Positions 7,612 to 17,702 of a stretch of DNA of 64,000 nucleotides are shown piece by piece. The first letter of the stretch is position 1; every line of letters begins with the position of its first letter. A model generated the notes under the pieces. It was not told the DNA's origin and did no database searches. It was given only the letters and a program-made list of their open reading frames with translations. Location of the stretch: assembly GCF_017601095.1 (NCBI RefSeq), contig NZ_JAGFUX010000002.1, positions 186,001-250,000 of the forward strand, given 5' to 3'. Origin of the DNA: Streptococcus suis (lineage in GTDB: Bacteria; Bacillota; Bacilli; Lactobacillales; Streptococcaceae). The position numbers were made by a program, and so were the translations under genes.

Positions 7612-9549
7612 TTAATACTTACCCAACTCTCGCAAGCTGGTATGATTTTCCTGAATGCGACGGAACATTTTTTCCATGTCTGACTTGCTGAAATGTACCA
7701 AAACTGGTCGGCCATGTGGGCAGTTATAAGGATTTTGACAATGAGATAATTGCCGCAATAAATCCCGTGCAGAATGGTCATCCAAGGCATGATTGGCCTT
7801 AATCGAACGCTTGCAGGACATCATAATGGCCAACTCTGCCCGATACTGCTTGATAGACACCTGGTCTGTTAGAAGCAGCATATCGCACATCTCGTAAACA
7901 CCCGACTCAATCTCCTCTTCCTTCATCCAGATAGGATGCTCACGTAAGATGAATTGGTTGACACCATACTCTTCTAAGTTGACACCTACTTGACGGAGGG
8001 CATCCATCTTATGAACAAGGTTGAGGGCATCGTTCTGAGGGAATTCAAAAATATAAGGTACCAGCAACTGCTGGGCTGCATTATCGACTTCTCCAATCTT
8101 TTCACGATAGTATTCATATTTGACCCGCTCCTGTGCAGCGTGTTGGTCGACGATATAGAGCCCAGTTTTCCCTTGTGCAAACAAATAAGTCCCGTGCATC
8201 TGACCAAAATATTCTAATTCTGGAAAGGTTGATGTTTCTTCCTGATCCAACTTGTCTGCCACCTTAGCCAGTTCCTTAGTAGATAGGTTGGGGTGGTCGA
8301 GATCATTAGCAATTTCTGTCTGCCGTTGGGCAAATTTAATATTGACAGGCTTGTCAATTTCACTTGTCACCTCCGTCAAGCCATTGTTTTCTTCCAAAGG
8401 CTTAATTTCTTCTGAAACCACCTCTGGTTTGAGGAAGAAGTCCTGCTTGACAGTGTCATAGTAGAGATTACTTTCCTTGAGAGGCAAGGTTACCTGCTCT
8501 GCTTTGACCTTGGTACGCGTACTAGACTGAGCCAGATTTTCAAGGGCATCGGGAATCAAATCCTGCTCCTTGAGTGCCCTGACAATAGCCTCGCGAATCA
8601 GGTTCATGAGTTCCTTTTCCTTGGAAATACGGACCTCTTGCTTGGTCGGGTGAACATTGACATCGGCCAGATAGGGGTCGATCTCAATGGAAATCACAGC
8701 CAGTGGAAAACGCCCCACCATGAGCTTGCTACCATAGCCCTCCAAAATAGCACGGTTGAGCAAGAAATTCTTGATGTAGCGACCATTGATGAAAATGGAA
8801 ATGTAATTGCGGTTGGCACGGGTCAATTCTGGCAGGGAAACGTAACCCGAAACACGAAAATCCAGGTCTTCCGCCTCTATCTCCACCATTTTTTTAGCAG
8901 AGGCGATACCGTAAATCCCTGAGATGGCTTGACGCAGTTTGCCCGTTCCCGCAGTTGCCAATAGCTCCCTGTCCTCGTTAATCAGGGTAAAGGCAATTTC
9001 AGGATGGGCCAGGCTCTGCCTGTTAATAACATCAACGATATGCGATAACTCAGCCTGCTGACTGCGGACATACTTGAGACGGGCAGGGGTATTGTAAAAC
9101 AAATCCGCAACCCGTATCTGCGTACCAACTGGACGGCTGACGGGCTCCTCCGACTCAATGACACCGCCCTTTGCCTCCAAACGAAGACCGTGGGCATGTT
9201 CTGCCGTCGCTGTTTCAATGGTCATGTGACTGACAGAGGCAATCGACGGCAGGGCTTCACCACGAAAACCCAGGGTCCGAATACGGAACAGGTCTGCCTG
9301 ATTTTTGATCTTACTGGTCGCATGACGACGGAGGGCCAGAGCCACCTGGTCAGGGGCAATACCTTCGCCGTTGTCCGTAATTTGAATGGTCTTGAGCCCC
9401 GCTTCCTCAATACGAATCTCAATCTGACTCGCCCCAGCATCAATCGAGTTCTCCACCAACTCCTTAACCACACTGGCAGGTCGCTCGATGACCTCTCCAG
9501 CTGCAATCTGGTTGGCTAAAATTTCTGGCAATTCGATAATTTGTGACAT
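7612..9549 (-). CDS. mutL: DNA mismatch repair protein MutL
   Basis: 645 aa. Couples MutS mismatch recognition to strand incision. The N-terminal GHKL ATPase has motifs [17 protein letters not shown] and [13 protein letters not shown] variable linker (about 330-455) precedes the C-terminal endonuclease domain, which carries the nicking motif [12 protein letters not shown] and CPHGRP. Such motifs are expected where MutH is absent. It is separated from mutS by a LytTR regulator, a DUF3021 protein and a small membrane protein. Confidence 0.97.
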   Translation of the reverse strand: MSQIIELPEILANQIAAGEVIERPASVVKELVENSIDAGASQIEIRIEEAGLKTIQITDNGEGIAPDQVALALRRHATSKIKNQADLFRIRTLGFRGEALPSIASVSHMTIETATAEHAHGLRLEAKGGVIESEEPVSRPVGTQIRVADLFYNTPARLKYVRSQQAELSHIVDVINRQSLAHPEIAFTLINEDRELLATAGTGKLRQAISGIYGIASAKKMVEIEAEDLDFRVSGYVSLPELTRANRNYISIFINGRYIKNFLLNRAILEGYGSKLMVGRFPLAVISIEIDPYLADVNVHPTKQEVRISKEKELMNLIREAIVRALKEQDLIPDALENLAQSSTRTKVKAEQVTLPLKESNLYYDTVKQDFFLKPEVVSEEIKPLEENNGLTEVTSEIDKPVNIKFAQRQTEIANDLDHPNLSTKELAKVADKLDQEETSTFPELEYFGQMHGTYLFAQGKTGLYIVDQHAAQERVKYEYYREKIGEVDNAAQQLLVPYIFEFPQNDALNLVHKMDALRQVGVNLEEYGVNQFILREHPIWMKEEEIESGVYEMCDMLLLTDQVSIKQYRAELAIMMSCKRSIKANHALDDHSARDLLRQLSHCQNPYNCPHGRPVLVHFSKSDMEKMFRRIQENHTSLRELGKY

Positions 9550-9604
9550 GGTATTCTTCCTGTACGTTTAATAGTCCTATTATACCACAAAGCAAAAGCA
9601 GTCC

Positions 9605-9778
9605 CTATTCAGACTGCTGCTTGTTTTTCCAAAGGAAGTAGAGATTGATCGAACAGGCTATGATAATAACCACGGACCAGAGGAGGTTGAACACCGACGT
9701 CCGCTGAACATTATAAGCCAAGTACAAGAGGTTGTAGCCGACAGCCACACTATACAAAATGGTTAAAAAAACTTTCAT
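9605..9778 (-). CDS. Small two-helix membrane protein, unknown function
   Basis: 57 aa from the ATG at 9778 with GGAG 5 nt upstream. Two hydrophobic stretches, VFLTILYSVAVGYNLLYLAY and SVFNLLWSVVIIIACSINLYFLW, and a polar tail KNKQQSE. It lies directly downstream of the LytTR/DUF3021 pair on the same strand (44 nt gap) and may be co-transcribed with it. I do not recognise the family. Confidence 0.55.
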   Translation of the reverse strand: MKVFLTILYSVAVGYNLLYLAYNVQRTSVFNLLWSVVIIIACSINLYFLWKNKQQSE

Positions 9779-9822
9779 AGACACTCCAATCTTAGTGCCA
9801 TTATACCACAGATTGCCCCCGC

Positions 9823-10263
9823 CTACAATTTTCCATTGATCTCCTCGATGTGCCGCTCCATTTTCCGATAATTTAGGAGGAATAGCAGAGCGTATATCAA
9901 GACAAAGATGAGCCAGAAGAAGAGAAGAGCCCCAAGTTTCACGGGAAACCAACCAGCCAAAATACCCAGCGGTGTAAAGCCTAAAGCCGTGATCCCAAAA
10001 TGCGTTGCTGTCATTCGCAAAAGGCTCCAGTCCTGTTCAAAAATCGTGTCTGCCAGCTGGAACAAGAGACCGATTGCCGCCCAAATGACTACACAAATCA
10101 GCATGACAGTTACTTGACTAAAGTTGCTCAGGTAGTAAGCCCCCATGGTTGAAAAGGGATTGAGAGGAAGGTAGGTTCCCTGTCCGAAGACGGCTGATGT
10201 GATAATGGAGATAATGGTTCCGATAGCGATGCCTAAACTGGCTGATAAGATGTATTTTTTCAT
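9823..10263 (-). CDS. DUF3021 family membrane protein
   Basis: 146 aa with four predicted membrane helices (about 5-27, 47-70, 86-108 and 112-132) and a charged tail (RKMERHIEEINGKL). DUF3021 proteins are repeatedly encoded beside LytTR-domain DNA-binding proteins. In the analogous HdrM/BrsM systems of Streptococcus mutans a membrane protein holds its LytTR partner inactive. Its start codon overlaps the end of the LytTR gene (ATGA), so the two are translationally coupled. A role as inhibitor of that regulator is inferred from arrangement only. Confidence 0.75.
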   Translation of the reverse strand: MKKYILSASLGIAIGTIISIITSAVFGQGTYLPLNPFSTMGAYYLSNFSQVTVMLICVVIWAAIGLLFQLADTIFEQDWSLLRMTATHFGITALGFTPLGILAGWFPVKLGALLFFWLIFVLIYALLFLLNYRKMERHIEEINGKL

Positions 10264-10703
10264 AGTCCTAACCTTTCTTTGATAACTTTTAGATAGCGAC
10301 GGGATGAGTAGGTAACCGACCCATTCTTCATAACCAGTTTGACCAGACCGTTGGCGGTCAGCTTGAGGTGGTCCAGTTGCTTGATGTGAATGATCTCCGA
10401 CTGGGAGATTTGTAAGAAGTTTGCAGGCAAGTCCTCCTTAACCTGATACAAGCGTAGGGTGGAAGTATAGGTAGTTTCTACTGTTTCCACCTGCAAAACC
10501 TTATCTTCCAAGTAGAGTCTGACAATCTCATCATTCTCCACAAGATAAACCTGCTCCCCTTTTTTGACAGTTAGACTGGATCTCTGCTTGTCCAAGTTTT
10601 GAATATAGGCCATCAAGTGACTAACCTGCTCAGACATAGCCTGTGCTTCAATAGTCACCAAATCTTCCAAAATTTCTGGCGAGATAGCTAATTTTACTTT
10701 CAT
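10260..10703 (-). CDS. LytTR-domain transcriptional regulator
   Basis: 147 aa. The C-terminal 95 residues are a LytTR DNA-binding domain (QVYLVENDEIVRLYLED, LPANFLQISQSEIIHIKQL, VTYSSRRYLKVIKERLGL). The N-terminal ~45 residues are helical and carry no receiver domain, so it is not a two-component response regulator. This layout fits streptococcal LytTR regulatory systems such as HdrRM and BrsRM, which control bacteriocin and competence genes. It has its own promoter. The target is unknown; such regulators often act on their own operon. Confidence 0.8.
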   Translation of the reverse strand: MKVKLAISPEILEDLVTIEAQAMSEQVSHLMAYIQNLDKQRSSLTVKKGEQVYLVENDEIVRLYLEDKVLQVETVETTYTSTLRLYQVKEDLPANFLQISQSEIIHIKQLDHLKLTANGLVKLVMKNGSVTYSSRRYLKVIKERLGL

Positions 10704-10729
10704 CTTCTCTCCTTTCTCTTTCTGACCCT

Positions 10730-10758
10730 ATTAAACACCATTTCTTTACTGGTTTCAA
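10730..10758 (-). promoter_or_regulatory. Promoter of the LytTR/DUF3021 operon
   Basis: -35 TTGAAA (10758-10753), 17-nt spacer and -10 TTTAAT (10735-10730), 27 nt upstream of the LytTR start codon. It shows the pair is transcribed separately from mutS. Confidence 0.5.
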
Positions 10759-10796
10759 GGGCTTTTAGCTATGTGGTCGTTTTCCATCACTAAATG

Positions 10797-10823
10797 GCAA
10801 AAAAGCCAGAACGTTTGTCCTGA
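10797..10823 (-). terminator. mutS terminator
   Basis: Minus-strand stem GTCAGGAC/GTTCTGGC with loop AAAC followed by TTTTTT, just after the mutS stop codon. Confidence 0.8.
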
Positions 10824-10828
10824 CTATA

Positions 10829-13369
10829 TTATAATTTCTTCTTCAATTCTGCCACTGTCATCATAACTTCCATAGGAGTCATATTGTAGATGTCCAGTTT
10901 TTCTAATTCTTCGAGAACTGGGTGAGAAGGTATGTCTGCAAAGAGGTCGATTTGACCAGACGGTTCTGCCACCACTGATGGAGCTGGTTTTGCTGGTGCA
11001 GTAGGGGATTGGTTTTCAAGCGTCTGCAAAATCATATCTGCCCTCTCTAGTAACTCCTCTGGCATTCCCGCAATCTTAGCCACATGAATCCCGTAGGACT
11101 TATCGGCTGGGCCTTGGGCAATTTTGTGGAGGAAGGTCACTTGTCCGTCCTCCTCCCAGGTCGATACATGGACATTTTCAAGGCCTGACAGGGTCTGGCT
11201 TAGCTCGGTCAGCTCGTGGTAGTGAGTAGCAAAGAGGGTCTTGGCCCCAATCTTGTCGTGGATGTACTCGATGATAGACTGGGCTAGAGCCATGCCATCG
11301 TAGGTGGCCGTTCCCCGTCCAAGTTCATCAAAGAGGATGAGCGAACGATCTGTCGCAAGACGGACCGCCTTATTGGCCTCCATCATCTCAACCATGAAGG
11401 TCGATTGACCGCTGACTAGGTCATCTGCCGCCCCAATACGGGTGAAAATAGCATCAAAGACTGGTAGGGTTGCCCGATCTGCTGGTACATAGGAGCCCAT
11501 CTGAGCCAAAATGACAATAACTGCCAGCTGACGCATATAGGTCGATTTACCACTCATGTTAGGCCCTGTAATCAGCTGCATAGTCGTCGCCTGATCCAGC
11601 TGAATGGAGTTGGGAATATAGGTCTGCTTGCCCATAACCTTCTCGACCACCGCGTGCCGACCACGTTCAATGTCCAACAGCTTATCCGTATTGAACTGTG
11701 GGCAGACCCAGTGTTGCTGCTCCGCCACAACCGCAAAAGCCTGCAAGACATCGATGGTTGCGATGGTCCGAGCTAGCTTCTGCAGGCGGCTGAAGTATTT
11801 TTCAACCTCTTGGCGAATCCGCATGAAAATCTCGTACTCCAAGTTAGACGACTTGTCGCGGGCCTCCAACATCTGCCCTTCGATTTTAGCCAATTCTTCT
11901 GTCCCATAGCGCTCCGAGTTTTTCAAGGTCGCCTTGCGGAAGAAATGGTCAGGCACATTGCCCAGATTGGAATTGGTCACATGGAAATAGTAACCGTCTT
12001 TTTTATTGTAATCAATCTTGAGGTTGTTGATACCAGACGCTTCACGCTCCTTGGCCTCAATCTCCGCAATCCAACCCGCTCCCTCACGCATGACCAGACG
12101 ATACTGATCCAGCGTTTCGTCAAAGCCTGTACGGATGATGTTTCCATCTGTGATGGTCCCCTGGGCTTCTGGGTCAATAGCAGAGCTGATGAGAGCGTGC
12201 AGTTCTGGGATTGGGTCCAATCCAGCTACCAGATTGCCTAGAGCAGGCTCATTGATTTGTTGCAAGATATTCTTGATAGCAGGGACATTTCCAAGGGTCT
12301 GGGAGAGCTGCAAGAGGTCCTTGGGCAAGGTCTTGCCAAAAGACACCCGACTGGCCAAGCGTTCGATGTCATAGACACCTTTTAGAGCCTCCACCAAGTC
12401 ACTCCGCTCAAAGAAGTAATCCAGAAAAACCTGCACAACAGCCTGCCTGCTTTCAATCCGCTTGAGGTCAATCAGTGGTCTGTCAATCCAAGCCCGCAAG
12501 AGCCGCATACCCATGGCTGTCTTGGTTTCGTCTAACAACCAGTACAAACTACCATGCTTCTTGCTTGTCCGACTGTTTTCAAGCAGGTCCAGACTGGACT
12601 TGGTCGCGTAGTCCATTTGCAGATAGTCCTTGATTTCGTAGTGGACCACCTTCTGCAAGTGGCTCAAGTCCCGCATCTGTGTCCGATGAAGGTAGCTGAG
12701 GAGTTTACCAGCCGCAGCCTTTTCCAAGTCTGTCAAGGAATTGTCAATCAGCTGAACATCTTCCGTCACCTCATCTTCAAAAGACAGCAGCAAGTTCATC
12801 TGGTTCGAAAAGACCTGCTCTTCTTCCTCCGACAGAGCGTAGCCAACGACCACTTCACGTGCCCGCAGGTTGCGGATTTCACCGCAGAGGCTGGTAAAAT
12901 CATCAAGACTGGTCACGAAAAACTGACCTGTTGACACGTCCATGTAAGAAAGAGTAAATTGTACACCCTGACGATCAACGGTAACTAGATAGTTGCTGTC
13001 GGCTCCCATTTTGGTAGAATCCATGACCGTACCAGGTGTGATAACCTGCACCACTTCCCGCTTAACCACGCCAACTGCCTGCTTAGGATCTTCCATCTGC
13101 TCAGCAATCGCCACCTTATGCCCCAGTTCAACAAGCGTATCAATGTACTGCTGGGCCGCATGATAGGGAACGCCTGCCATGGGAATGGGATTTTCCGCAT
13201 TCTTATTCCGACTGGTCAGGGATAGTTCCAAAATCTGCGCTGCCTCTACCGCATCATCATAAAATAATTCATAAAAGTCTCCCATACGAAAGAGCAAAAA
13301 AGCATCTGGATAGTTGGCCTTAATATCCAGATACTGCTGCATACCTGGGGAAATTTTCTCTACTGCCAT
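10829..13369 (-). CDS. mutS: DNA mismatch repair protein MutS
   Basis: 846 aa, the normal MutS1 length. The N-terminal mismatch-binding domain carries [14 protein letters not shown], with the Phe-x-Glu wedge. Connector, lever and clamp domains follow. The C-terminal ABC ATPase has Walker [10 protein letters not shown], Walker [12 protein letters not shown] and ATHYHEL. A C-terminal extension contains [20 protein letters not shown], as in beta-clamp/tetramer-contact regions of other MutS proteins. It begins 4 nt after argR ends, so argR and mutS form one transcript. Confidence 0.98.
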   Translation of the reverse strand: MAVEKISPGMQQYLDIKANYPDAFLLFRMGDFYELFYDDAVEAAQILELSLTSRNKNAENPIPMAGVPYHAAQQYIDTLVELGHKVAIAEQMEDPKQAVGVVKREVVQVITPGTVMDSTKMGADSNYLVTVDRQGVQFTLSYMDVSTGQFFVTSLDDFTSLCGEIRNLRAREVVVGYALSEEEEQVFSNQMNLLLSFEDEVTEDVQLIDNSLTDLEKAAAGKLLSYLHRTQMRDLSHLQKVVHYEIKDYLQMDYATKSSLDLLENSRTSKKHGSLYWLLDETKTAMGMRLLRAWIDRPLIDLKRIESRQAVVQVFLDYFFERSDLVEALKGVYDIERLASRVSFGKTLPKDLLQLSQTLGNVPAIKNILQQINEPALGNLVAGLDPIPELHALISSAIDPEAQGTITDGNIIRTGFDETLDQYRLVMREGAGWIAEIEAKEREASGINNLKIDYNKKDGYYFHVTNSNLGNVPDHFFRKATLKNSERYGTEELAKIEGQMLEARDKSSNLEYEIFMRIRQEVEKYFSRLQKLARTIATIDVLQAFAVVAEQQHWVCPQFNTDKLLDIERGRHAVVEKVMGKQTYIPNSIQLDQATTMQLITGPNMSGKSTYMRQLAVIVILAQMGSYVPADRATLPVFDAIFTRIGAADDLVSGQSTFMVEMMEANKAVRLATDRSLILFDELGRGTATYDGMALAQSIIEYIHDKIGAKTLFATHYHELTELSQTLSGLENVHVSTWEEDGQVTFLHKIAQGPADKSYGIHVAKIAGMPEELLERADMILQTLENQSPTAPAKPAPSVVAEPSGQIDLFADIPSHPVLEELEKLDIYNMTPMEVMMTVAELKKKL

Positions 13370-13372
13370 AGC

Positions 13373-13825
13373 CTACCCTCTTCCCCCATCAATATAAGCA
13401 CCGATTTCATCTTCTACCTGCTGAGCAGCTGCCTCATCTCGACAGATGACTAACAGCGTATCTGCTCCTGCCAAGGTCCCCAATATATGGTCAGGCTTTT
13501 CAGCATCGATAATGTTTGCCATCAGGGCAGCCTCTCCCACTTCGCAGTGCAAGACAAGGATAAAGCTGGCGCGTTCAACCTTGACGGCATACTGGGCCAA
13601 GCGTTGTCCAAAAACAGTCTCTTCTTCTTTCTCTGGCAGGGCATAGTAGGCCTGACCATCCTCATAGAGCTTAATCAGCCCCAGTTCTCGCAAGTCGCGC
13701 GAAAGGGTCGTTTGAGTCACTCGAATCCCTTCAGCCTCTAAACCTAATTGAATGTCTGCCTGGCGACCAATCTTTTGCTCTGTTATCATTTTCTTAATTC
13801 GTTGGTGACGAATTCGCTTGCTCAT
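13373..13825 (-). CDS. argR: Arginine repressor family regulator ArgR
   Basis: 150 aa. Hexameric arginine-responsive regulator. The N-terminal winged helix (MSKRIRHQRIKKMITEQKIGRQADIQ, VTQTTLSRDLRELGLIKL) is followed by the C-terminal arginine-binding domain (VGEAALMANIIDA, ILGTLAGADTLLVICRD). It is divergent from argS, with about 103 nt between start codons. Streptococci usually carry several ArgR/AhrC paralogues; this is the one linked to argS and mutS. Confidence 0.9.
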   Translation of the reverse strand: MSKRIRHQRIKKMITEQKIGRQADIQLGLEAEGIRVTQTTLSRDLRELGLIKLYEDGQAYYALPEKEEETVFGQRLAQYAVKVERASFILVLHCEVGEAALMANIIDAEKPDHILGTLAGADTLLVICRDEAAAQQVEDEIGAYIDGGRG

Positions 13826-13928
13826 TTTTCTACCTCTTGCTGTCTATTTATAGTGCCATTATATCATTTTTTACGCTATCTGTAGACATTTTATGGTAGA
13901 ATAGAAGAATGAAATTGGAGGAAGAATT

Positions 13929-15617
13929 ATGAATCAAAAACAAGTAGTTGCTGAGCGTTTGGCAGCTGTTTTACCCAATCTAGAATTAGAAACTATTTAT
14001 TCTCTGCTGGAAACACCAAAATCATCAGAGATGGGCGATTTAGCCTTTCCTGCCTTCTCCTTGGCAAAAATCGAACGTAAAGCACCTCAAGTCATTGCAA
14101 CAGATATCATTGAAAAACTAGACACTACTGGCTTTGAAAAGGTTGTAGCTACCGGTCCTTACGTCAACTTCTTCTTCGATAAAGCAGCAATCTCTCATCA
14201 GGTTTTGACCCAAGTCATCACTGAAAAAGAGCAGTACGGTCAAGTCAACATCGGTCAAGGCCACAATGTTACCATCGACATGTCTAGTCCAAACATTGCC
14301 AAGCCTTTCTCCGTTGGGCATTTACGCTCAACTGTTATCGGAGATGCCCTTGCCAACATCCACGAAAAACTAGGCTACAAGCCAATCCGTATCAACCACT
14401 TGGGTGACTGGGGCAAACAATTTGGTATGTTGATCGTTGCCTACAAACTCTGGGGTGATAAGGCCGCTGTTGAAGCTAATCCAATCGCTGAGTTGCTCAA
14501 ACTTTATGTCCGCATCAACGCTGAAGCTGAAGAAAAACCTGAATTGGACGAGGAAGCACGCCAATGGTTCAAAAAATTGGAAGATGGAGACCAAGAAGCC
14601 TTGGAATTGTGGCAATGGTTCCGTGATGAAAGCTTGGTCGAATTTAATCGCATCTACGACAAGCTAGGTGTCCAATTCGACAGTTTCAATGGCGAAGCCT
14701 TCTATAACGACAAGATGGATGAAGGCATCCAAATCCTAGAAGAAAAAGGACTTCTTAAAGAATCAAAAGGCGCACAAATCGTTGATCTTGAGAGCTACAA
14801 TCTTCCACCGGCTCTCATCCGAAAAACAGACGGTGCGACCCTTTATATCACGCGCGATATGGCGACAGCTATGTACCGCAAACGAACCTATGACTTCGTG
14901 AAAAGCCTCTATGTCGTTGGCCAAGAGCAAATCAACCACTTCAAACAACTGAAAGCCGTTTTGAAAGAAATGGATTACGACTGGAGCGATGATATGACTC
15001 ATATCACCTTCGGTCTAGTGACCAAGGACAAGAAAAAGCTCTCTACTCGTAAAGGAAACATCATCCTGCTCGAACCAACACTTGACGAAGCTATTTCTCG
15101 TGCCCTCACTCAAATCGAGGCCAAAAACCCTGACCTTGAAAACAAGGAAGAGGTAGCACACGCTGTTGGTGTCGGCGCTGTTAAGTTCTACGACCTTAAA
15201 ACCGACCGTGACAACGGCTACGACTTTGACCTGGAAGCTATGGTTTCCTTTGAAGGTGAGACAGGTCCTTATGTCCAATACGCATACGCCCGCATCCAGT
15301 CTATCCTGCGCAAGGCAAACTTTGTACCAAGCGCAGAAAATGACTACAAACTAGCTGACGCAGAAAGCTGGGACATCATCAAGCACATCCAAAACTTCTC
15401 AGCAGTTGTAGAACGTGCCGGCAATAAGTTTGATCCATCACTCATCGCCAAATACGCTATTAACCTAGCGCAAGCCTTCAACAAATACTACGCTCACACT
15501 CGTATCCTGGATGAAAGCCCTGAACGCGATAGCCGACTGGCTTTGGCTTATGCAACAGGCCTTGTCCTCAAGGAGTCTCTTCATCTCCTCGGTGTGCAAG
15601 CTCCTGAAAAAATGTAA
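13929..15617 (+). CDS. argS: Arginyl-tRNA synthetase
   Basis: 562 aa class I synthetase charging tRNA-Arg. The N-terminal Add1 domain recognises the tRNA D-loop. The HIGH-type signature reads [20 protein letters not shown], and the KMSK-equivalent region reads LSTRKGN. The anticodon-binding domain ends with [20 protein letters not shown] ribosome binding site precedes the ATG, and an extended -10 (TGGTAGAAT) lies upstream. Two terminators follow. Confidence 0.97.
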   Translation: MNQKQVVAERLAAVLPNLELETIYSLLETPKSSEMGDLAFPAFSLAKIERKAPQVIATDIIEKLDTTGFEKVVATGPYVNFFFDKAAISHQVLTQVITEKEQYGQVNIGQGHNVTIDMSSPNIAKPFSVGHLRSTVIGDALANIHEKLGYKPIRINHLGDWGKQFGMLIVAYKLWGDKAAVEANPIAELLKLYVRINAEAEEKPELDEEARQWFKKLEDGDQEALELWQWFRDESLVEFNRIYDKLGVQFDSFNGEAFYNDKMDEGIQILEEKGLLKESKGAQIVDLESYNLPPALIRKTDGATLYITRDMATAMYRKRTYDFVKSLYVVGQEQINHFKQLKAVLKEMDYDWSDDMTHITFGLVTKDKKKLSTRKGNIILLEPTLDEAISRALTQIEAKNPDLENKEEVAHAVGVGAVKFYDLKTDRDNGYDFDLEAMVSFEGETGPYVQYAYARIQSILRKANFVPSAENDYKLADAESWDIIKHIQNFSAVVERAGNKFDPSLIAKYAINLAQAFNKYYAHTRILDESPERDSRLALAYATGLVLKESLHLLGVQAPEKM

Positions 15618-15618
15618 G

Positions 15619-15644
15619 AAAAAAGCTGAGTAATCAGCTTTTTT
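15619..15644 (+). terminator. argS terminator
   Basis: AAAAAAGCTGA/TCAGCTTTTTT hairpin immediately after the argS stop codon; works on either strand. Confidence 0.85.
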
Positions 15645-15665
15645 CTATGCAATCGACTAATCCAT

Positions 15666-15694
15666 AAAAAAACTGACCTAGAGTCAGTTTTTTT
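15666..15694 (+). terminator. Second hairpin terminator after argS
   Basis: AAAAAAACTGAC/GTCAGTTTTTTT hairpin, symmetric, so it may also serve malQ transcription from the other side. Confidence 0.75.
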
Positions 15695-15738
15695 GAGGGA
15701 ATGATAGGAAAGGAACTCTTTCGACTACCTTTATATCC

Positions 15739-15789
15739 GGGATTCATTTCAGGAAAACCGGTTTTACCGATTCTTCTGAAATGAATCCC
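15739..15789. repeat. Nested palindromic element between argS and malQ
   Basis: Outer perfect 14-bp inverted repeat GGGATTCATTTCAG/CTGAAATGAATCCC (15739-15752 and 15776-15789) enclosing a second perfect palindrome AAAACCGGTTTT (15754-15765). No T tract follows, so it is not a plain terminator. The rest of the ~270-nt argS-malQ gap holds the two terminators and nothing else I can name. Confidence 0.6.
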
Positions 15790-15889
15790 ATATATGTATT
15801 TGTTTTGAGCAACAAATACTGGACATATTCAGTATACACTTTTACCATAATTTGGTCAAGAAATAGCACAAGAACGACATAAAATCGCT

Positions 15890-17407
15890 CTAGGACAGAT
15901 TTTCTGCCATCTTCACATTTTCGCGTCGGTAGGTTGTCGTCAGATCTAACAACATAGATTCAACCTCTGATGTCAACTGTTCCTCAGTCATTCTCCAAGC
16001 CCAGTTGCCACCAAGGGTGTTTGGCAGGTTCATTCTCGCAGCACCATCCAAATGCAGTAAATCCTGCATGGTTACAACTGTCATAAAGGCTGGGGAGCCA
16101 AAGAGAAGTCGGAAGAGAGCGTAGTTAACCGTTTCACCGTCTGTTCGATTGCAGTACTTGTCTAAGAATGCACGTGATTCTTCAGTTGTTTCCTTTTCAT
16201 ACCAACCAAGAATTGTATCATTATCATGGGTGCCAGTATAGGCTACGACATTGTTTCGGTGGTTGTGCGGCATTTCAATGCTGTCGCCTTCAGGATCAAA
16301 GGCAAACTGCAAGACTTTCATGCCTGGGAAACCAGTCCTTTCACGCAATTGAATGACCTTATCTGTCACCGTTCCCAAATCTTCCGCGATAATGTTCAAA
16401 TCACCCAACTCCCGCTTGATGGTCTCAAATAACTCAAAGCCAGGCGCTTCCACACGGTAGCCATTGACCGCTGTTTCTTCCCCTGCTGGAATTTCCCAGA
16501 AGGAAGCAAAGCCGATAAAGTGGTCGATCCGTACCATGTCATAAATCTTAAAGGACTCACGCAAACGAGCCACCCACCAAGTAAAGCCATCATTCTTCAT
16601 GGCTTCCCAGTCATAAATTGGATTGCCCCAGAGCTGACCAATTTCTGAAAAGGCATCTGGTGGACAGCCGGCTACCACACTTGGCTTGCCTTCTTCATCC
16701 GTCTTGAAGAAGTGTGGATTGGCCCACATATCCGCAGAATCAGCTGCGATATAAATCGGCATATCCCCCACAAACTCAACACCTTTGGCATTGGCGTAAG
16801 CCTTTAAAGCACGCCACTGACTGAAGAACAAATACTGGGTGATGCGGTGGTAATCCATCTGGTCCGCTAAAAGCTGACGGTAATACTCTAATGTATCATG
16901 ATAGCGCAAGCGAGCTCCCTGATCCTCCCAATCAATCCAGGGCTTATTATCAAAATGCTCTTTGATAGCCATGTACTCTGCAAAAGTGTGCAACCAAAAG
17001 CCATTTCCCTCAGCAAAAGACCAGTAATCCTCTGGCAACCCCTCTGCCTTTATCGCTTTCACAGCCTTCTCTAAGATTGGACGACGACCATAAAAGACCT
17101 TGGCATAATCCACTTCTGTATCCTTGTCGCCAAAGTCAATTCCAGCTAGATCTTCCTCGGTCAACCAACCCTTTTCCATCAGAAAATCAAAATCGATAAA
17201 GTGAGTATTGCCCGCAAAGGCAGAGAAAGACTGGTAAGGCGAGTCACCATAACTGGTCGTTCCCAAAGGCAAAATCTGCCAGTAGCGTTGCTTGGTTCGT
17301 TCTAAAAAATCTACAAAATCATAAGCAGCCTGACCGAGGCTCCCGATTCCGTAACCACCTGGCAGGGATGAGATGTGCATTAATACGCCACTTTGTCTCT
17401 TTTTCAT
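15890..17407 (-). CDS. malQ: 4-alpha-glucanotransferase (amylomaltase)
   Basis: 505 aa from the ATG at 17407 (AAGGAG, 7-nt spacing). The frame stays open 39 codons further, but that part overlaps the promoter and is not coding. GH77 enzyme that disproportionates maltodextrins, releasing glucose. GH77 hallmarks are present: SSLPGGYGIGSLG, catalytic Asp in VRIDHFIGF, Glu in IIAEDLGTV and Asp in YTGTHDNDT. It is divergently transcribed from malX across a shared operator region. Together they form the maltodextrin uptake and breakdown locus. Confidence 0.95.
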   Translation of the reverse strand: MKKRQSGVLMHISSLPGGYGIGSLGQAAYDFVDFLERTKQRYWQILPLGTTSYGDSPYQSFSAFAGNTHFIDFDFLMEKGWLTEEDLAGIDFGDKDTEVDYAKVFYGRRPILEKAVKAIKAEGLPEDYWSFAEGNGFWLHTFAEYMAIKEHFDNKPWIDWEDQGARLRYHDTLEYYRQLLADQMDYHRITQYLFFSQWRALKAYANAKGVEFVGDMPIYIAADSADMWANPHFFKTDEEGKPSVVAGCPPDAFSEIGQLWGNPIYDWEAMKNDGFTWWVARLRESFKIYDMVRIDHFIGFASFWEIPAGEETAVNGYRVEAPGFELFETIKRELGDLNIIAEDLGTVTDKVIQLRERTGFPGMKVLQFAFDPEGDSIEMPHNHRNNVVAYTGTHDNDTILGWYEKETTEESRAFLDKYCNRTDGETVNYALFRLLFGSPAFMTVVTMQDLLHLDGAARMNLPNTLGGNWAWRMTEEQLTSEVESMLLDLTTTYRRENVKMAENLS

Positions 17408-17440
17408 AGATACTCTCCTTCTGTAGTTGCGCAAAAGAAT

Positions 17441-17490
17441 GCGCAAACGTTTCCGCACTTTATTATATAATGATAGCGCTAACAAATCAA
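17441..17490 (-). promoter_or_regulatory. malQ promoter with LacI-type operator
   Basis: -35 TTGATT (17490-17485), 17-nt spacer, -10 TATAAT (17467-17462). Immediately downstream is the near-palindrome GCGCAAACGTTTCCGC (17441-17456), a MalR/CcpA-family operator positioned to block transcription. Confidence 0.75.
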
Positions 17491-17600
17491 GAAAAAGTTG
17501 CCATTTTTCCTGAAAATAAATCAAGAAGATAACTTTCTAACATTATATAACACCAAAATTGGTATCTCCTTAAAAAATTTTTTAAATTTTTTTATAAAAA

Positions 17601-17661
17601 CGCTTGCAAGCGGATACATTTTGGTGTATAATGATGATAAGTTAAGAAAACGTTTGCGTTA
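17601..17661 (+). promoter_or_regulatory. malX promoter with two operators
   Basis: -35 TTGCAA (17604-17609), 17-nt spacer, -10 TATAAT (17627-17632). Operator 1 is the perfect palindrome CGCTTGCAAGCG (17601-17612) covering the -35. Operator 2, AAAACGTTTGCGTTA (17647-17661), lies past the start point. An A/T-only stretch upstream (about 17571-17599) may act as an UP element. MalR is the obvious repressor, and CcpA may share the sites. Confidence 0.75.
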
Positions 17662-17702
17662 GCGGACGAAGTTCATCAAATTATATTCTTGGAGGGAATC
17701 CC

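Noticed and set aside
11628..12241. Plus-strand open frames inside mutS
   Set aside because: Antisense shadows of a clear, full-length gene.
17408..17524. Upstream extension of malQ
   Set aside because: It would run through the -10 and operator. AAGGAG precedes the ATG at 17407.
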